This document shows positions 46,882-57,804 of a stretch of 64,000 nt of DNA, one piece after another. Below the pieces are notes generated by a model. The model ran no database searches. It was not told where the DNA came from and saw nothing but the letters and a program-made list of their open reading frames with translations. Origin of the DNA: Knufia peltigerae (taxonomy: Eukaryota > Ascomycota > Eurotiomycetes > Chaetothyriales > Trichomeriaceae); NCBI GenBank assembly GCA_030247855.1, contig JAPDRN010000006.1:620001-684000 (forward strand), in the 5' to 3' direction. Both the position numbers and the translations under genes were made by a program. Position 1 is the stretch's first letter. The number at the start of each line of letters is the position of its first letter.

Positions 46882-48582
46882 ATGACAAAGCTGCAGAAGC
46901 AGCCTCCACCAGCATACCCTGTCCGCCCAACATCCACGTCCACTACTACCACGTCTACCGCGCATTTGCAGGGAGCCGTACCATACGAGAACTTGCCTCA
47001 ATCGACGCAACAACCCGTGTCCGTCATGACTGCTGTGACACCTAGTTCTTACAATGATCTGCCTTCCACAAACCCTTTCTCTCCCATCTTCGCTACTCAA
47101 TCCGCCGCACACGATGCAGACCAACAAGCCCAATTTTCACCCATCTCCCCTTTGATCGAGACACCGACTGTCCAACGACAGTCCCAGGCATCGATCGTTG
47201 CTCCCACGCCACAGAGACCAGATGCGATCCAAAGACGCTCCGTAGGCCTACATCGCCTCGATGGCAAGCCCTACCCAGGCTCGACTCCGGCGGAGAAATT
47301 TGCAAAGCCTGTCAGGGTGGCCAAGGACATGCACGATGGTGCCCTGCCTCCAGTATACAATCCGCAAGACTCTGATTTGGTGAAATCCGCCGAAGTTGCA
47401 CAGGATTCGGCGTGCAGGCATTGTGGGAAGAGATGCCCTCAAGGACAGGAATGTTCCCATTGTGGGAAGCGCAAGGCCAGTGTCCCTGCGACAAATTCCA
47501 CGACACCTCCTGTGAGTCAGCACACGCGCACAACTTCGGAGGGAGTGGACTCTCAGAGATCGCGAATTTCAGAAACCACAACCGCAGGGCCGTCGAGTTC
47601 GCCCGGATCCTCTCCAGGGGGTAAAAGGTGCTGCAACAGATGCGGTCGCTACAAACGCCCAGGGTCAATCGATCACACCCCACCGAGCCATGTTCATACT
47701 GCCACCCAACCTATGCCCATGGCTAGCCATCCAGCCATGCGCGTTCATCAGGCAGGTTTGTCTATTCGGCCCGGTACGACAGGCCTTCGGACTTCTGTTT
47801 ACCCTCAAATCGACGTAATTCCACCTTCGATGACAACCTACAAGCCAGCAGTGCAGTTCCCATCGTCTGGCTACGGAGATGAGTCCCCTCTTGTCGAGAG
47901 AGCCGTCCAACCCCAAGCCAAGCCATCTCGACATTCGTCTCTCATTCGGTCATTGTCTCGCAGATTGAGCAGGAAGGACAGGAAGAAAGCCACTCCTCCA
48001 CAATCACCATTGCCGAGTCAACAAGTCGCCACGGGTGGGAACCAGTCTGGTGAGCAAAGTGCGGGACGGTTGATCAACATGATCAGCACTGCGATGCAAG
48101 GCCCCCTCGCCGACCGCGACAAGCAGTACTCGCGACTCAAGCCAGGCGAACAGCCTGATCGCCCGACCACACCCTTCTCGTTCGTCGGGGGCAAAGACGA
48201 ACAAGACGCCTTTGAAATGGTCCACGTTCGGGATCGAGAGTCTCTTTCTGACAGTGACAGTTGGAAAGAGGGTGTGGATGAACAGATCACAATCACAAAA
48301 CCAGACGGAGATATCATCCCACAAGACACGATCGATGTCATCTCCAGACCCAAGTCGGCCGAACCATTCAGCCAACACTTGGCTGTACCCGATGCCGAAA
48401 GACCTCAGATCACAAGATTTAAGAGCCTCAGAAGTGGTGTTTCGAGGATGAATAGCAACATCAGCCGATCAACCAGTTTGAAGAGATTGGGTAGTTTGAA
48501 GACGGCTCATCATGCATGGTACAGAGACGATATGGCTATTGAAGGCGCTGCTGGTAGCGAGCATGCGGTTCCTGCTTTTTGA
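46882..48582 (+). CDS. low-complexity protein with PPxY, NPF and CxxC motifs
   Basis: A single exon encodes 566 residues; I do not recognise a family. Most of it is rich in Ser, Thr, Pro and Gln, so largely disordered. Two PPxY motifs (PPAY at 9-12, PPVY at 156-159) are ligands for WW domains such as those of the Rsp5/Nedd4 ubiquitin ligase, and NPF at 64-66 is an EH-domain ligand used in endocytosis. Three C-x2-C-G-[KR] knuckles follow (CRHCGK at 178, CSHCGK at 191, CNRCGR at 251), enough for one or two zinc sites. A basic stretch (LIRSLSRRLSRKDRKK) near 355 and a Ser/Arg-rich stretch near 520 could contact membranes. An adaptor role in ubiquitin-dependent traffic is inference. Confidence 0.75.
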   Translation: MTKLQKQPPPAYPVRPTSTSTTTTSTAHLQGAVPYENLPQSTQQPVSVMTAVTPSSYNDLPSTNPFSPIFATQSAAHDADQQAQFSPISPLIETPTVQRQSQASIVAPTPQRPDAIQRRSVGLHRLDGKPYPGSTPAEKFAKPVRVAKDMHDGALPPVYNPQDSDLVKSAEVAQDSACRHCGKRCPQGQECSHCGKRKASVPATNSTTPPVSQHTRTTSEGVDSQRSRISETTTAGPSSSPGSSPGGKRCCNRCGRYKRPGSIDHTPPSHVHTATQPMPMASHPAMRVHQAGLSIRPGTTGLRTSVYPQIDVIPPSMTTYKPAVQFPSSGYGDESPLVERAVQPQAKPSRHSSLIRSLSRRLSRKDRKKATPPQSPLPSQQVATGGNQSGEQSAGRLINMISTAMQGPLADRDKQYSRLKPGEQPDRPTTPFSFVGGKDEQDAFEMVHVRDRESLSDSDSWKEGVDEQITITKPDGDIIPQDTIDVISRPKSAEPFSQHLAVPDAERPQITRFKSLRSGVSRMNSNISRSTSLKRLGSLKTAHHAWYRDDMAIEGAAGSEHAVPAF

Positions 48583-49110
48583 TTTTTGATTTTTGTCGAT
48601 TTAATGTTTAATATTTCACGTATCGGAGTACTCTGGTAGCGCCGGCGAAGATGGGAAGGATTATGATCAATTTACGATACCATTTCATTACTTTTACCTA
48701 GCAATTTCATTCCATATTGCATTTCATGTCTAGTATATCACAATACATGGGGGTGAGATGGAGTATGTGTAGCACGTAAATCGCAGCCTGCTGCCTCAGC
48801 CTTGTCGCGGCAGTACATGTTGACTGAGGTACTCGTAGCTACTCCACTGCCGAAGGTGATGTCAGTTTGTAGCGTCCTATATCCAACCTCACAATTCCTC
48901 CATATTGTCTTGATACTCATCCACCCTCTGGGCTCGACACAGTACATTCTCATTTTGCTTCCGCAACTCGGAACTTCAAGCACTAGGTTATTACCTCGTT
49001 TGTAGCGTTTTCAGCTCAGGGTTCCAGCGGGCGTCACTCTGGCATCCTTTGCACTACAACACGCTCTCCAACGCCTCGAGGCAGAGCGTCAAGCAAGATC
49101 CCTGGCCAAC
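48583..49110. other. intergenic region
   Basis: The 3' flank of the low-complexity protein gene and the promoter of GET5. One TACTCGTA word lies at 48830-48837. No gene is supported. Confidence 0.5.
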
Positions 49111-50014
49111 ATGGGCGACTTACAATTCGCCAAACAATTCCTCACTTCTATAGACAACAAGACCACAAAGTACCAATCGGACCATGTCTTTGATCCCAAA
49201 ACCTATCAGATGAGAATACCTGTACGCCCTTTTCTTCTCTTGTCGTTCCTGTGGCCGTGCAACAGCACTCTCCCCGTGGCGACGTCGTTGAACGTCGGTT
49301 GACATGATCTGTGAACAGTACACCTTGCCCAAACTCTCCAATCCACCGCACCCTCTCCCACCCAAGACGAAACCCGCGCCACCTCCCGCGCCGGGATCCG
49401 AGTCCGCCAGACCGACCGTGTCGGTGACCTTGAAGTCGGCACGGAACCCCAACATGACAGTCACGTTGCCGTCCGTGGACCCCGGCACGACCACGATCCA
49501 GGGGTTGAAGGAACAGGTCCAGGCGTGCCTGGGCGGGCCGGGTGTGGTGCAGGTGGACAAGATCAAGCTGTTGCAGAACAAGAAACCGATCCCACCTTCG
49601 AAGAGGCTCTTGACGGACGCGGTGGAAGAAAGGGACCTCAGAGGACACTTGGAGTTGGGCGTCATGGTCATGGGCGGTGCTCCGGATCCGACACCAGATC
49701 AGGTCGCCGCAGCGGTGGCGGCGGTGACCACTAGCAGCACAGGCGGCACGACAGGTGCATCTGTACAAGACACACCCATGGAAGGTGTCGAGTCAACGGC
49801 TACGGCAAACACACAGTCAACCTCGGGCGCAGGACCAGAACCAGGAGTTCCTGTACGGCCCGGTGAGGCTAGCGCTGAGAGTGTTCTACAGACCACCGAA
49901 TTCTGGGATGATCTACAAGGATTTTTGGAACAGAGGATACGCAATCAAAGTGACGCTGAGAGGTTAAGGAGCGTTTTCGAGAGCGCATGGAAAAGTCATA
50001 GTTCAAGACCGTAA
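49111..50014 (+). CDS. get5: Get5/Mdy2-like ubiquitin-domain protein
   Basis: Two exons (49111-49221 and 49319-50014) encode 268 residues. The N-terminal part (MGDLQFAKQFLTSIDNKTTKYQSDHV-type start, then YTLPKLSNPPHPLP) is the Get4-binding region of Get5 homologs. A ubiquitin-like domain follows at about 70-155 (VSVTLKSARNPNMTVTL, TIQGLKEQVQ, VDKIKLLQNKKPI). The C-terminal 35 residues (FWDDLQGFLEQRI through to SVFESAWKSH) form the short homodimerisation helix bundle. In the GET pathway, the Get4-Get5 complex hands tail-anchored membrane proteins from Sgt2 to Get3 in the cytosol. The middle is a Gly/Thr/Ser-rich linker. The intron lies between the two N-terminal blocks; phase is zero. Confidence 0.86.
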
Positions 50015-50302
50015 AATGAGATTATGGTTTGTGTGTTCAGATATCGAAAAGGCGAAAAGGCTTAGAGATGGAGACGGAAATGTTCTCAGTTCTTTATTCT
50101 CTTAAGAATCTGATTTCTTCTTTCTTCTATCGACTCCATTCTGTCCGAAAAGGTCAAAGAATTTCAGTTTTCCAGTACGACTACCTGCCTGGGTAACCAA
50201 CTATTCGTACCCCGACACGATGTATCAGGGGGCGTGGATATGTACAAGATGGGATCACCTTGATAACAGGTGGGAGAATGAAAAACAAAACCAAAATATG
50301 TC

Positions 50303-51580
50303 TTATTCAAGCAACTCCTTCATGTCCCTCGACCTCAAGTAGTCCTCCCAAGTTTCCATGGCCAGGGGAGGTGGATTCTGGAGGTGCTTCGGTTCGATCC
50401 AATCCTTGACTTCACACATGTATGGGAATTCCGCGAGGAAAGCCGCACCCTCCATGACTTCTTCTCTTATACCTGTTATTCGACACAAGAGTGACACTGA
50501 AACTTCCAAAAAGTGTGCTTTCCTGTTTGTTGTCTTTTCCCAAGCCTTCAACCCTGAATCCATACTCAACCACCAATCCACGGCCAAGAGTCTTGTTCCG
50601 GGTTTTTCGTCCTCCACCAAACAACGAACGTAAGGACCCGTCGAGAGGTTAGGGATGAAGGCCGGTAAAGTTGTACTCATTCGACCAGGGAGGGTCATCA
50701 GGTATTGGCACCATCCGCGGCTGTTGCCGCCGCTGCTGCTCTTGTCCTCGTTGTCGGTTTCGGTTTGTTCCAACTTGGCCCTAGGCTTGGGCAACAAGTG
50801 TACCAACCAAGGAAATTTCGTAATGATCCAAAGCATCCAAGGTGTCCCAAAAGGTACCTTGTGAGGATACAACAACGTATTGTCACAATAAGCCGAGGCG
50901 TAAACGTAACTCGTCCTTTGGTGCAAGTCGGGTAATTCGGAAGTGATGTAAGAAACCACCACGGCCTTTGCTTCGAAGTGATAACAACGAGAGTACTTTC
51001 CGTTTGACGCCACCCTCATGGATCCAAAGGCCGAATAGACGTATTTTTCAAGCCCGCGAGTTTGAGACGCGGCAATCGCCGCATTCTTGCCACGTTCAAC
51101 CTCGGTGTCGTATGCGAGTCGAGATGCTTCGTCGTCGGGTTTCCCAGACTTCAAAGCGGGACGGTAGACGTCCCAAAAATCAGTGTTGACAAAAATCGCA
51201 TGTGCTCCGGAAAAGGCAGACACCAGGCTAGGCAGGGATGAGAGGTCTGCTTGGATCAATTCGGCTCCCAAGGATGCCAAACCTCTGTTGATTCATGGAA
51301 GAGTCGGTAGTCAGTAACCACGTTATCGAGTATGGGGGGGAGGTTGTTCTGATTGGTCTTTTGGACGACGGTTTGATGGAGAGTGTCGTCTCTTTTTATT
51401 TGGTTCGTGGGTCGGTCAATCAACGTACCTTGCAGCTTCGGATGATGGGTTGCGAGTGACACATCGAACTCTCCAGCGAGATGATACCGGTGACGACAGG
51501 AACGTCCGGGCGACACTACCACCTTGTCGTCCTGTCGCACCTACAACGACAATGATTTTCTTCCTGTCGGCCGATGACAT
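50303..51580 (-). CDS. NmrA-like NAD(P)-binding protein
   Basis: Two exons (51580-51429 and 51284-50303) encode 377 residues. The Rossmann dinucleotide motif GATGRQGG is at 14-21, just after a beta strand (KKIIVVV). The following ELIQADLSSLPSL and HAIFVNTDFWD strands, then KYVYSAFGSM, match NmrA-like atypical short-chain dehydrogenases, which often bind NAD(P) but lack the catalytic Tyr-x-x-x-Lys. NmrA itself controls nitrogen-metabolite repression through AreA; most homologs have other, mostly unknown roles, and this one has a central Lys/Asn/Gly-rich insert (ETDNEDKSSSGGN) and is longer than NmrA. It is therefore only named by family. The 3' end lies 288 bases from the convergent GET5 stop. 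Confidence 0.87.
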
Positions 51581-52345
51581 GTCGTCGTTTTTGTTTCTGT
51601 TTTTTTTCTCTTCGTGGGTTTGTTTTGGATGTTATAGGGGATAGATGCTCAAATAATAAGATGAGAATAACCTACAGGAGGTAGGGAGTATCTGGGCTCA
51701 AAGTGAGATAACGAAAGTCATGGAGGTCGACGAGGGCGCCTCCTCTGGCGACTCATCCTTAAATATATGGACATTGTCCTACCTATACCTTGCCAAAAAG
51801 CGACCAGGCCACTCCCCCTTCTCTGCTTACACTTTGAAAACCCTTTTTTGTCCTCATACTTGAGGGTACTCTGGCAATGTCAAGGACAGTAGATGACGGA
51901 GTACGAGAAAATATATTGTTCCGAGTCCCTCGTAGTTGATGATCAATTCTGATGTCGAGGTTCCTCCGATTGGTCAAAAGTCGTAAGCAACGGCCCAAGG
52001 AATAAAAATAAATGGGACTTTCGTCCTCCGTACAGTCACAGTACATACAAACTACCTCCCGAGGCTTATTCGTTTCGACTTCGAATCATGAGAGAAGGAT
52101 GGTCACTGCGTTGTGGCCATCTCTTTCTGTTCGTAATGAAGACTTACTCTTGCTCCTCCCTTTCTGTTGTCTCATGTTGAAGTCCGCCGGCTGATTAGAT
52201 TGGACCGGACATGACCAGCTTACTGTCGTCCTTCAATCACAGTACCGGTGATCCTATCTGATTCGGCTTCGGGATGTTCCGCATCTCTCTGCCCAAAATA
52301 AGCAATCTGCCTTGTTGCTGGAAGGATTATTGATCCGCTCGAGAA
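51581..52345. promoter_or_regulatory. bidirectional promoter region
   Basis: These 765 bases separate the divergent NmrA-like and bZIP genes. A TTAAATATAT stretch near 51760 could serve the NmrA-like gene as a TATA element, and ACGGAGTAC lies at 51896-51904. No gene is supported. Confidence 0.45.
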
Positions 52346-53514
52346 ATGCGTCGCGGTAATTACGACGCCGGGGGAGATGTCGACCTGGTGGTGAGCGACA
52401 AGGAAACCCGAAAGCAAACAATCACCGAACAACGACGGGAGCAAAATAGGCGAGCGCAGAGGGTATTCCGTAAGTCTTTTATTTCTAGTGGAGACCACCA
52501 CACACGCTCTCTGGGTATGTTTCTGATTTTGAATCGTCGATTGCAGGAGAACGCCGGAGGGCAAAGAAAAAATACTTGAATTCTAACCCAACGCCCCGAC
52601 ATCTTGCACCGCGTGTACCTGTAGACACCGGCTCCAGGACCGCAAAGTCATCCGAGGCCGATGAGATACTTCACTGGATCGGTCAGACGTCCAGCACCAA
52701 TACCATGCCATCAAGCACCTCTAGTCATGTCTTTTCGGATGCGTTGACTCTACAAGATCAACCACACCAACAACGACAGTCACCGGCACATATAGTTCAG
52801 GAGACGATATTCACCTTCTCTTCCCCACAAACGTTACTCCCGGCCCATAACTCGCTCATCCCCAAACGACGTTCGCCCACGTCGGAAGTACAGGCTTTCC
52901 TTACAGCCACGAACCGGCCCGGTCACACCCTTTGGCCACATGGAGCCCCTCCAACCTTAGCTGCATGTTTGTTCAATGCAGCCGCCATGGGCATCGATAT
53001 CGACAGGGTCGGAGAACCAAAGTACATGTCACCCTTCTACCGGCCCTCATTCTCAGCAACGCTGTCATCGCCATCGCCGCCAGTCCATCCAACGACGACG
53101 ACGACGACGACGACGACCACTTCCTCAACCTCGCCGACTATGTATCTTTCACCTGGGCCCCGTTCCCTACGACCGTGTTTCGCCCAAGTGATATTTCCGC
53201 ACCACGCTTGCCTGGATCTACTGCCTCTACCAAAACTGAGAGAGACGGCTATAATGTTGGTTGTCCGCCGCGCTCAGCAGGATGGACGTTGCGCCATGGA
53301 CTCGTCATCTGATCACGCTGAGGTTCAGGAGTTGAAAAGGGACGTCTACGTCCGACAGGGTGTCAGGTTCCGTGGCACGGGAGAACTGACGAGAGAGGAG
53401 TACGTCTTGCCCGATGATGAAAGTTCACGACACTGTGGCAATCCTTGGGAAGGAGGTAGTTGGGCCGTTTCTCCTTGGTTTGCCGTCAAGTGGAAGCACT
53501 TGATAGACCTTTGA
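52346..53514 (+). CDS. bZIP-type regulator with DUF3425-like C-terminus
   Basis: Two exons (52346-52469 and 52547-53514) encode 363 residues. Joining them rebuilds a bZIP basic region, REQNRRAQRVFRERRRAKKK at about 31-50, with the Asn and Arg that contact DNA. The expected heptad of leucines does not follow; the chain turns to NSNPTPRHLAP instead. The C-terminal half (WPHGAPPTLAACLFNAAAMGID, HACLDLLPLPKLRETAIML, PDDESSRHCGNPWEGGSWAV and WFAVKWKHLIDL) resembles DUF3425, a domain that in fungi typically follows such a basic region. These proteins are nuclear regulators. Ten Thr codons, all ACG, form a tract at about 53091-53120. An ATG only 28 codons upstream of the basic region was taken as start. 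Confidence 0.86.
53091..53120 (+). repeat. (ACG)10 trinucleotide repeat
   Basis: Ten consecutive ACG codons encode a Thr10 tract within the bZIP-type regulator. Such a pure codon repeat is prone to length changes by slippage without breaking frame. Confidence 0.9.
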
Positions 53515-54167
53515 GGACTTTTCATTAAGTGGAAATAGCCAAGTCTCCAACTTGGTAGCATTGGGTGTTGTTATGTGCCAACTCAATCCTCGCAAAGGCG
53601 CAGGGATAGATCGTTAAATGCACGCCACATATGCGACGGCACGGCGATTTTTGGACCAGTCCGTCATAATCATAAATTATATTGAACCATATGACTCTAT
53701 TGCGATGTAGAAGGTTGTGAGTTCGGGCAGTCCCTTTCGGTTGACCCTTGATACCAATGACAACACATCTGTACGCACGGCTTCGTTGGAAACCTGGCGA
53801 TTTTGGAACTGGTTCGGCAGTTTCGATAACGTTCAAAATCTCCACCATCTTTGATGCCATCAGCATAGCCTGCGGTCCGAGGATTGTCTGGCATCAAGTG
53901 ATTGGATCCAACATATAGGAGCGCCAAGTGCATCGAAAATGAAACGTTAGGCCAGGACGTAAAACATGGACTTGTACAACTGTGCTCGAAAAACAACTCG
54001 ATTCCGGTGTCGATAAGCGACGAGAGCTTTCGTGGCGATAATGTGGAATTATGTTCTGCTGTTTAGTCATTGCAATCACCCAGAGTCACCGCCCTTGTAG
54101 CTGGGAGATATCAAGTGGCCCATATGCATTGATAACTGTCTGCCCTTGAGCACGAAGAAGATGTGGT
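53515..54167. other. intergenic region
   Basis: This lies between the convergent bZIP-type gene and HET pseudogene. It holds several short minus-strand open frames that may be a spliced extension of the HET gene; none is convincing. Confidence 0.4.
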
Positions 54168-55367
54168 CTAGAGCTCGTTAGCTTGAAGATTGGCAGTTGG
54201 ATGATACATCTTACCCCCAGTTATCCAACAGCTACTAAGATCGCTGTCTGCAATTTGACCCGGTTGGGCGATCTTTAGAGTATGGAGTAACGTTGCCACG
54301 TCGTCTGTCTTGATGTCTTCTTCCCGTGTAAATTGTGCTTTCCACGAAGCCGGGTCCTCCTCCGAATGGTCAAATACTTCAGGATTGTCGTTCGTCAACG
54401 TTTTGGCAGAAACATCTTGGGTCTCGAGGCCAGTCCTGTCGTAACCACGCACGCGACCGGCCCAACTTGCACTCTTGTAACGATCTGGGCGAGATCCTTG
54501 TGATTGTCTTGTATCTTCTGGGCCCTGTTCTCGAAATCTTTCGTCTAGGGCCATTCTTGGCGCAACTCTGTGATCGGGAGTGTTTGGGCGAGGTCGCGCT
54601 GGTCGTCGGGCACCTTCTGAACGCGCAGTCCTTTCAGCCTCAAGCCGAAGGCGCTTTTCATGGTAATAAATTTCGTCTCGAAGTCGGTGTTTCGCTCTCA
54701 CGCCTTCCCCGTAGATCAACGGCATATAGACATCGAAGATACCAAGTAAGCAATATGCTTCATCTTCTTTGCGCGTAGTCCTGCGTGTTCGTGTCCATGA
54801 CATGCGTGTTTCGAGACTATAACTTGACAAGGCCTGCCCTTTTAGGGCCGCAGTAGGAATGACAGTGATTTCGCGAATCACCGTTGCGAGAGTATACTTG
54901 TCACCAAGATAATTTCCCTCCTTATTGAAGAACTCCACATATCGCGGTGCGAGCAGCTCCTGGAGTGTCCAGCCTCTGGTGAATCATCGACTTCTCCGAA
55001 TAGCGATTTGATCAGTTCCAGATACGTCCGACAAGTAGACGTAGCACTCTTTGGCTTCCTGATACCATCGGAACATTGAGTTGATCGCTTCATGCAACTC
55101 TGAGAAGTTCTGTTTGTTGATACAACAGGTATCTACCCAGATATGTTGCAGCCCGTCACTTGTCGCTTGATTTGCACAGAACTGGAGTTTGCGATATCCA
55201 GCTTTGGACTTGTAATTGCCAACGTTCTGCGTCAAATCATCATACGTGACCTCAGCCTCTGGTTCTCCCCATGTATGAGAGAGAATGGCATAGGGAGGAA
55301 CCTTGTAATGATGAAGATCTCCGGTCAGGCTGAACTCGCCCTTCCCGCTGCACTTCAGGAGGCGCAT
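54168..55367 (-). pseudogene. HET-domain protein with in-frame stop
   Basis: One continuous frame of 400 codons is interrupted by a single TGA at 54986-54984. Before it: MRLLKCSG, PPYAILSHTWG, GLQHIWVDTCCINKQN and YQEAKECYVYLSDV, the conserved blocks of the HET (heterokaryon incompatibility) domain. Directly after it: FTRGWTLQELLAP, where the family expects a Trp before FTRGWTLQE. The stop therefore most likely replaces TGG. The segment TRKEDEAYCLLGIFDVYMPLIYGEG that follows is also a HET landmark. HET proteins trigger cell death on fusion of incompatible hyphae; loss alleles are common. A splice site that would skip the stop was not found. The C-terminus may continue through a further intron after ITGG. 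Confidence 0.85.
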
Positions 55368-55970
55368 GATCCAAATGTTGCCTGTGATTAGAAGAATGAT
55401 CTATGTGAGCTGAATTTCGTATGTGAGCGGTATACACGAGATGAACTTGCACGGTACAGGATGATTGTTGATGAACAGCAACATGACACGAGAGATGACA
55501 TCTTGACATGGTGTAAGAGTTAAAGATGCAGACTGTCGCTTACAATCAGGCTGCATGTGGCTGTGGCTGTGATTGTGAAACGGCTTTGGTTGTTGCCAAA
55601 CCCCTGGAGGGACTTTGGTATTGCAGATGTTAGAGACGAGAATTATATCTGTCAGACAATATTATTTGGGTAGTTAGGAAGGGTGAGTATTTGGAAATTC
55701 ACGGATGTCGATGTCATTTGAATCACAACAAAGTTCCTCGCTTTCACATTCACTTACTGCATCTCTGGAAACGCGAATTCACGAGACAAAGACAACAACG
55801 ACGACCATGTCGCGGTAATGACAGACTAACATATTTCTTAGGTTTCCTGAGGTAAGTCCATACCTTCTCATCAATTCTGGTAAGTCTCCAGACATCTTCT
55901 TTAGGCGTGAAACCCTCCACTGACAATCTAAACTCGCAGCTTTTGTTGTTTATTCTCCTCCGTTTCGACA
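55368..55970. promoter_or_regulatory. intergenic between HET pseudogene and POM34
   Basis: This divergent intergenic region holds the promoters of the broken HET gene and POM34. I see no gene or strong motif. Confidence 0.45.
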
Positions 55971-57172
55971 ATGTCGACAATGGCAACTTCTCTTGTGCCT
56001 TTGTCGGTGAAGTCGACGGCCGAGACGGCTCTCCAAGGCACTCAGAGTGTTGCCTCTGCTCTACGGACCACCCAGCACGTCGTCAGCAATGAGGTCGCAA
56101 GCGGGACAAACTATCTCAAGAGAAAGGCGCAAGAAGTACGCATGACACCGACAAAGTCACCTCTCAACTCGACGAGTTTCTCTACGCCCCCTCCTTCGCC
56201 GGGAAACTTCCGACATCCCAGGCTCACCGAGATCCTCGCACGAGAATCGGCCACGTCCATATCGGAGAGAAGAGTCAAGGGGGCAGCCATCAACGCCGCA
56301 GTTCTGCTCTTCTCCCTCGTCTTCAGCGACGCATTCTGTTCATGGTAATAAACTACACACACACCCCACATGTCCGCGTCTGAAATATCCTCGTGGTCAC
56401 GTACTAACGTTTCGATCGTAGTGTGACTCGGCTCCTGTCATGGAGCGGGATCGATCCCTCACAAACCCTTTCCACGACGATCGTCCTCGTCCGACTGGTC
56501 AGCTTTGCCAACATTGTCCTGTGCCTACAACCTGTCATGCCGTACATTTCGAAAAAGGACCAAATCACAGACATCCCCCTGACGCCGTCTCAGCGCTCTC
56601 TCCTGGGCCTCGATCCGTCCGTGCAGCCGACCCCGAGCCCGGCAGGCTCGAGTCTGAGCTACATCACCCCTCCGCGGTATCGACGGTCGTCCGGCTCCTT
56701 CACCGGCAGTTCTCCACTGAGCGGACAACAAGGCCTGTCGTCGACGGGTCGTCGAAGCATCTCTGCAAACTACACCTCCTCGCCACTCTCGACCTCCAGA
56801 CACGCCGTGGGCTTTTCTGGAACCCCCGTGCGCCGCGGTACAGACTTGTCCACGACAGGTTCGGGGTTCTCTCCGTCGCCTGCCGCCGCCGCCAGCCCTC
56901 TGTTCCACAAATCACTCAACCACTCCTCTTCACAGATTCTTCCGGACGTCGATTTTGGAGTCACCGGGAGATCTTCATTCGGCGGAGCGACAAGCACGGG
57001 TTCGGGCCTGGGCCGCTCACAGAGCCTGCGTGAACGACCCAGGAGGGAGAGCCTCGAACCCGGATCTCCCGCGTCTCGGAACAAGAGCCCGCAGATCGTC
57101 CCCGGCGTGAACTACAAGTGGTTGTATGACAAGGGCAGAGGCTTACCGAAGAGTGAATCTTATGGATTCTGA
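55971..57172 (+). CDS. pom34: nuclear pore membrane protein Pom34
   Basis: Two exons (55971-56344 and 56422-57172) encode 374 residues. The family pattern is present: an N-terminal Ser/Thr-rich region ending in TPPPSPGNFRHPRLTEI, two membrane segments (NAAVLLFSLVFSDAF, and TTIVLVRLVSFANIVLCL with the loop between rebuilt across the intron), a long Ser/Gly/Thr-rich nucleoplasmic or lumenal-side tail, and a C-terminal motif VPGVNYKWLYDKGRGLP. Pom34 anchors the nuclear pore with Ndc1 and Pom152 in fungi. The second Met (residue 4) is a possible alternative start. The gene ends 632 bases before the convergent HID1 stop. Confidence 0.88.
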
Positions 57173-57804
57173 TGACGTTGTTCCCCGTTCACTTCTTGCG
57201 TGGCATGCTCATGATTTTAATTTTCTTTTTGGATCACGGGCTTCTTCTTGGTCACGGAGCAACAACAAAGATACATACACGGCGTGTTGGGGGTTTCAGT
57301 GATTCACAAAAATGAACAAAACTTGAATCACAGTTAGAGGCGCGAGTCTAGCTGTTCCTGTTTTGCCGGTTCCTATCCTCGACGGCATACATGACAGCAG
57401 GAATCAAAAACAATAGATACCCCCCCAAGTTACTCCGTATCAAAGACTTCAAAACTGTATGACAATTATATCGTGTCACATTGGAGGCTGGTCGGTTTCC
57501 ATTGTGGCTAACAGAAGAAGAAGAAATACTAGTTGAACCAAATTCCACAAGAACTCAAGGATCGACGTGCGTGATGAACGTTTTTTGAAAAAAATATCTA
57601 TCGTAGGATCCCGTGATATCTGATGCATCGCTCAAGAAACCAAATTGAAAGCCAAGAATGGGAGGCGGGATGCCTCAGCTTCTCTCTCACCGTCTCCATC
57701 ACATTAAGGACGACTCACCCGTCCAGGAGTCGACTCTTTCAAGGAGAACTGCCAGGGGATATTACCTTTCTAACCTGCACGAAAACCCCGTGAGCGCCAT
57801 TTCC
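57173..57804. other. intergenic between convergent genes
   Basis: This contains the 3' flanks of POM34 and HID1. One TACTCCGTA lies at 57431-57439. No gene is supported. Confidence 0.5.

Noticed and set aside
54978..54995. A very short intron that would remove the stop in the HET gene
   Set aside because: The only GT...AG pair that spans the stop would give an intron of about 18 bases, too short to splice.
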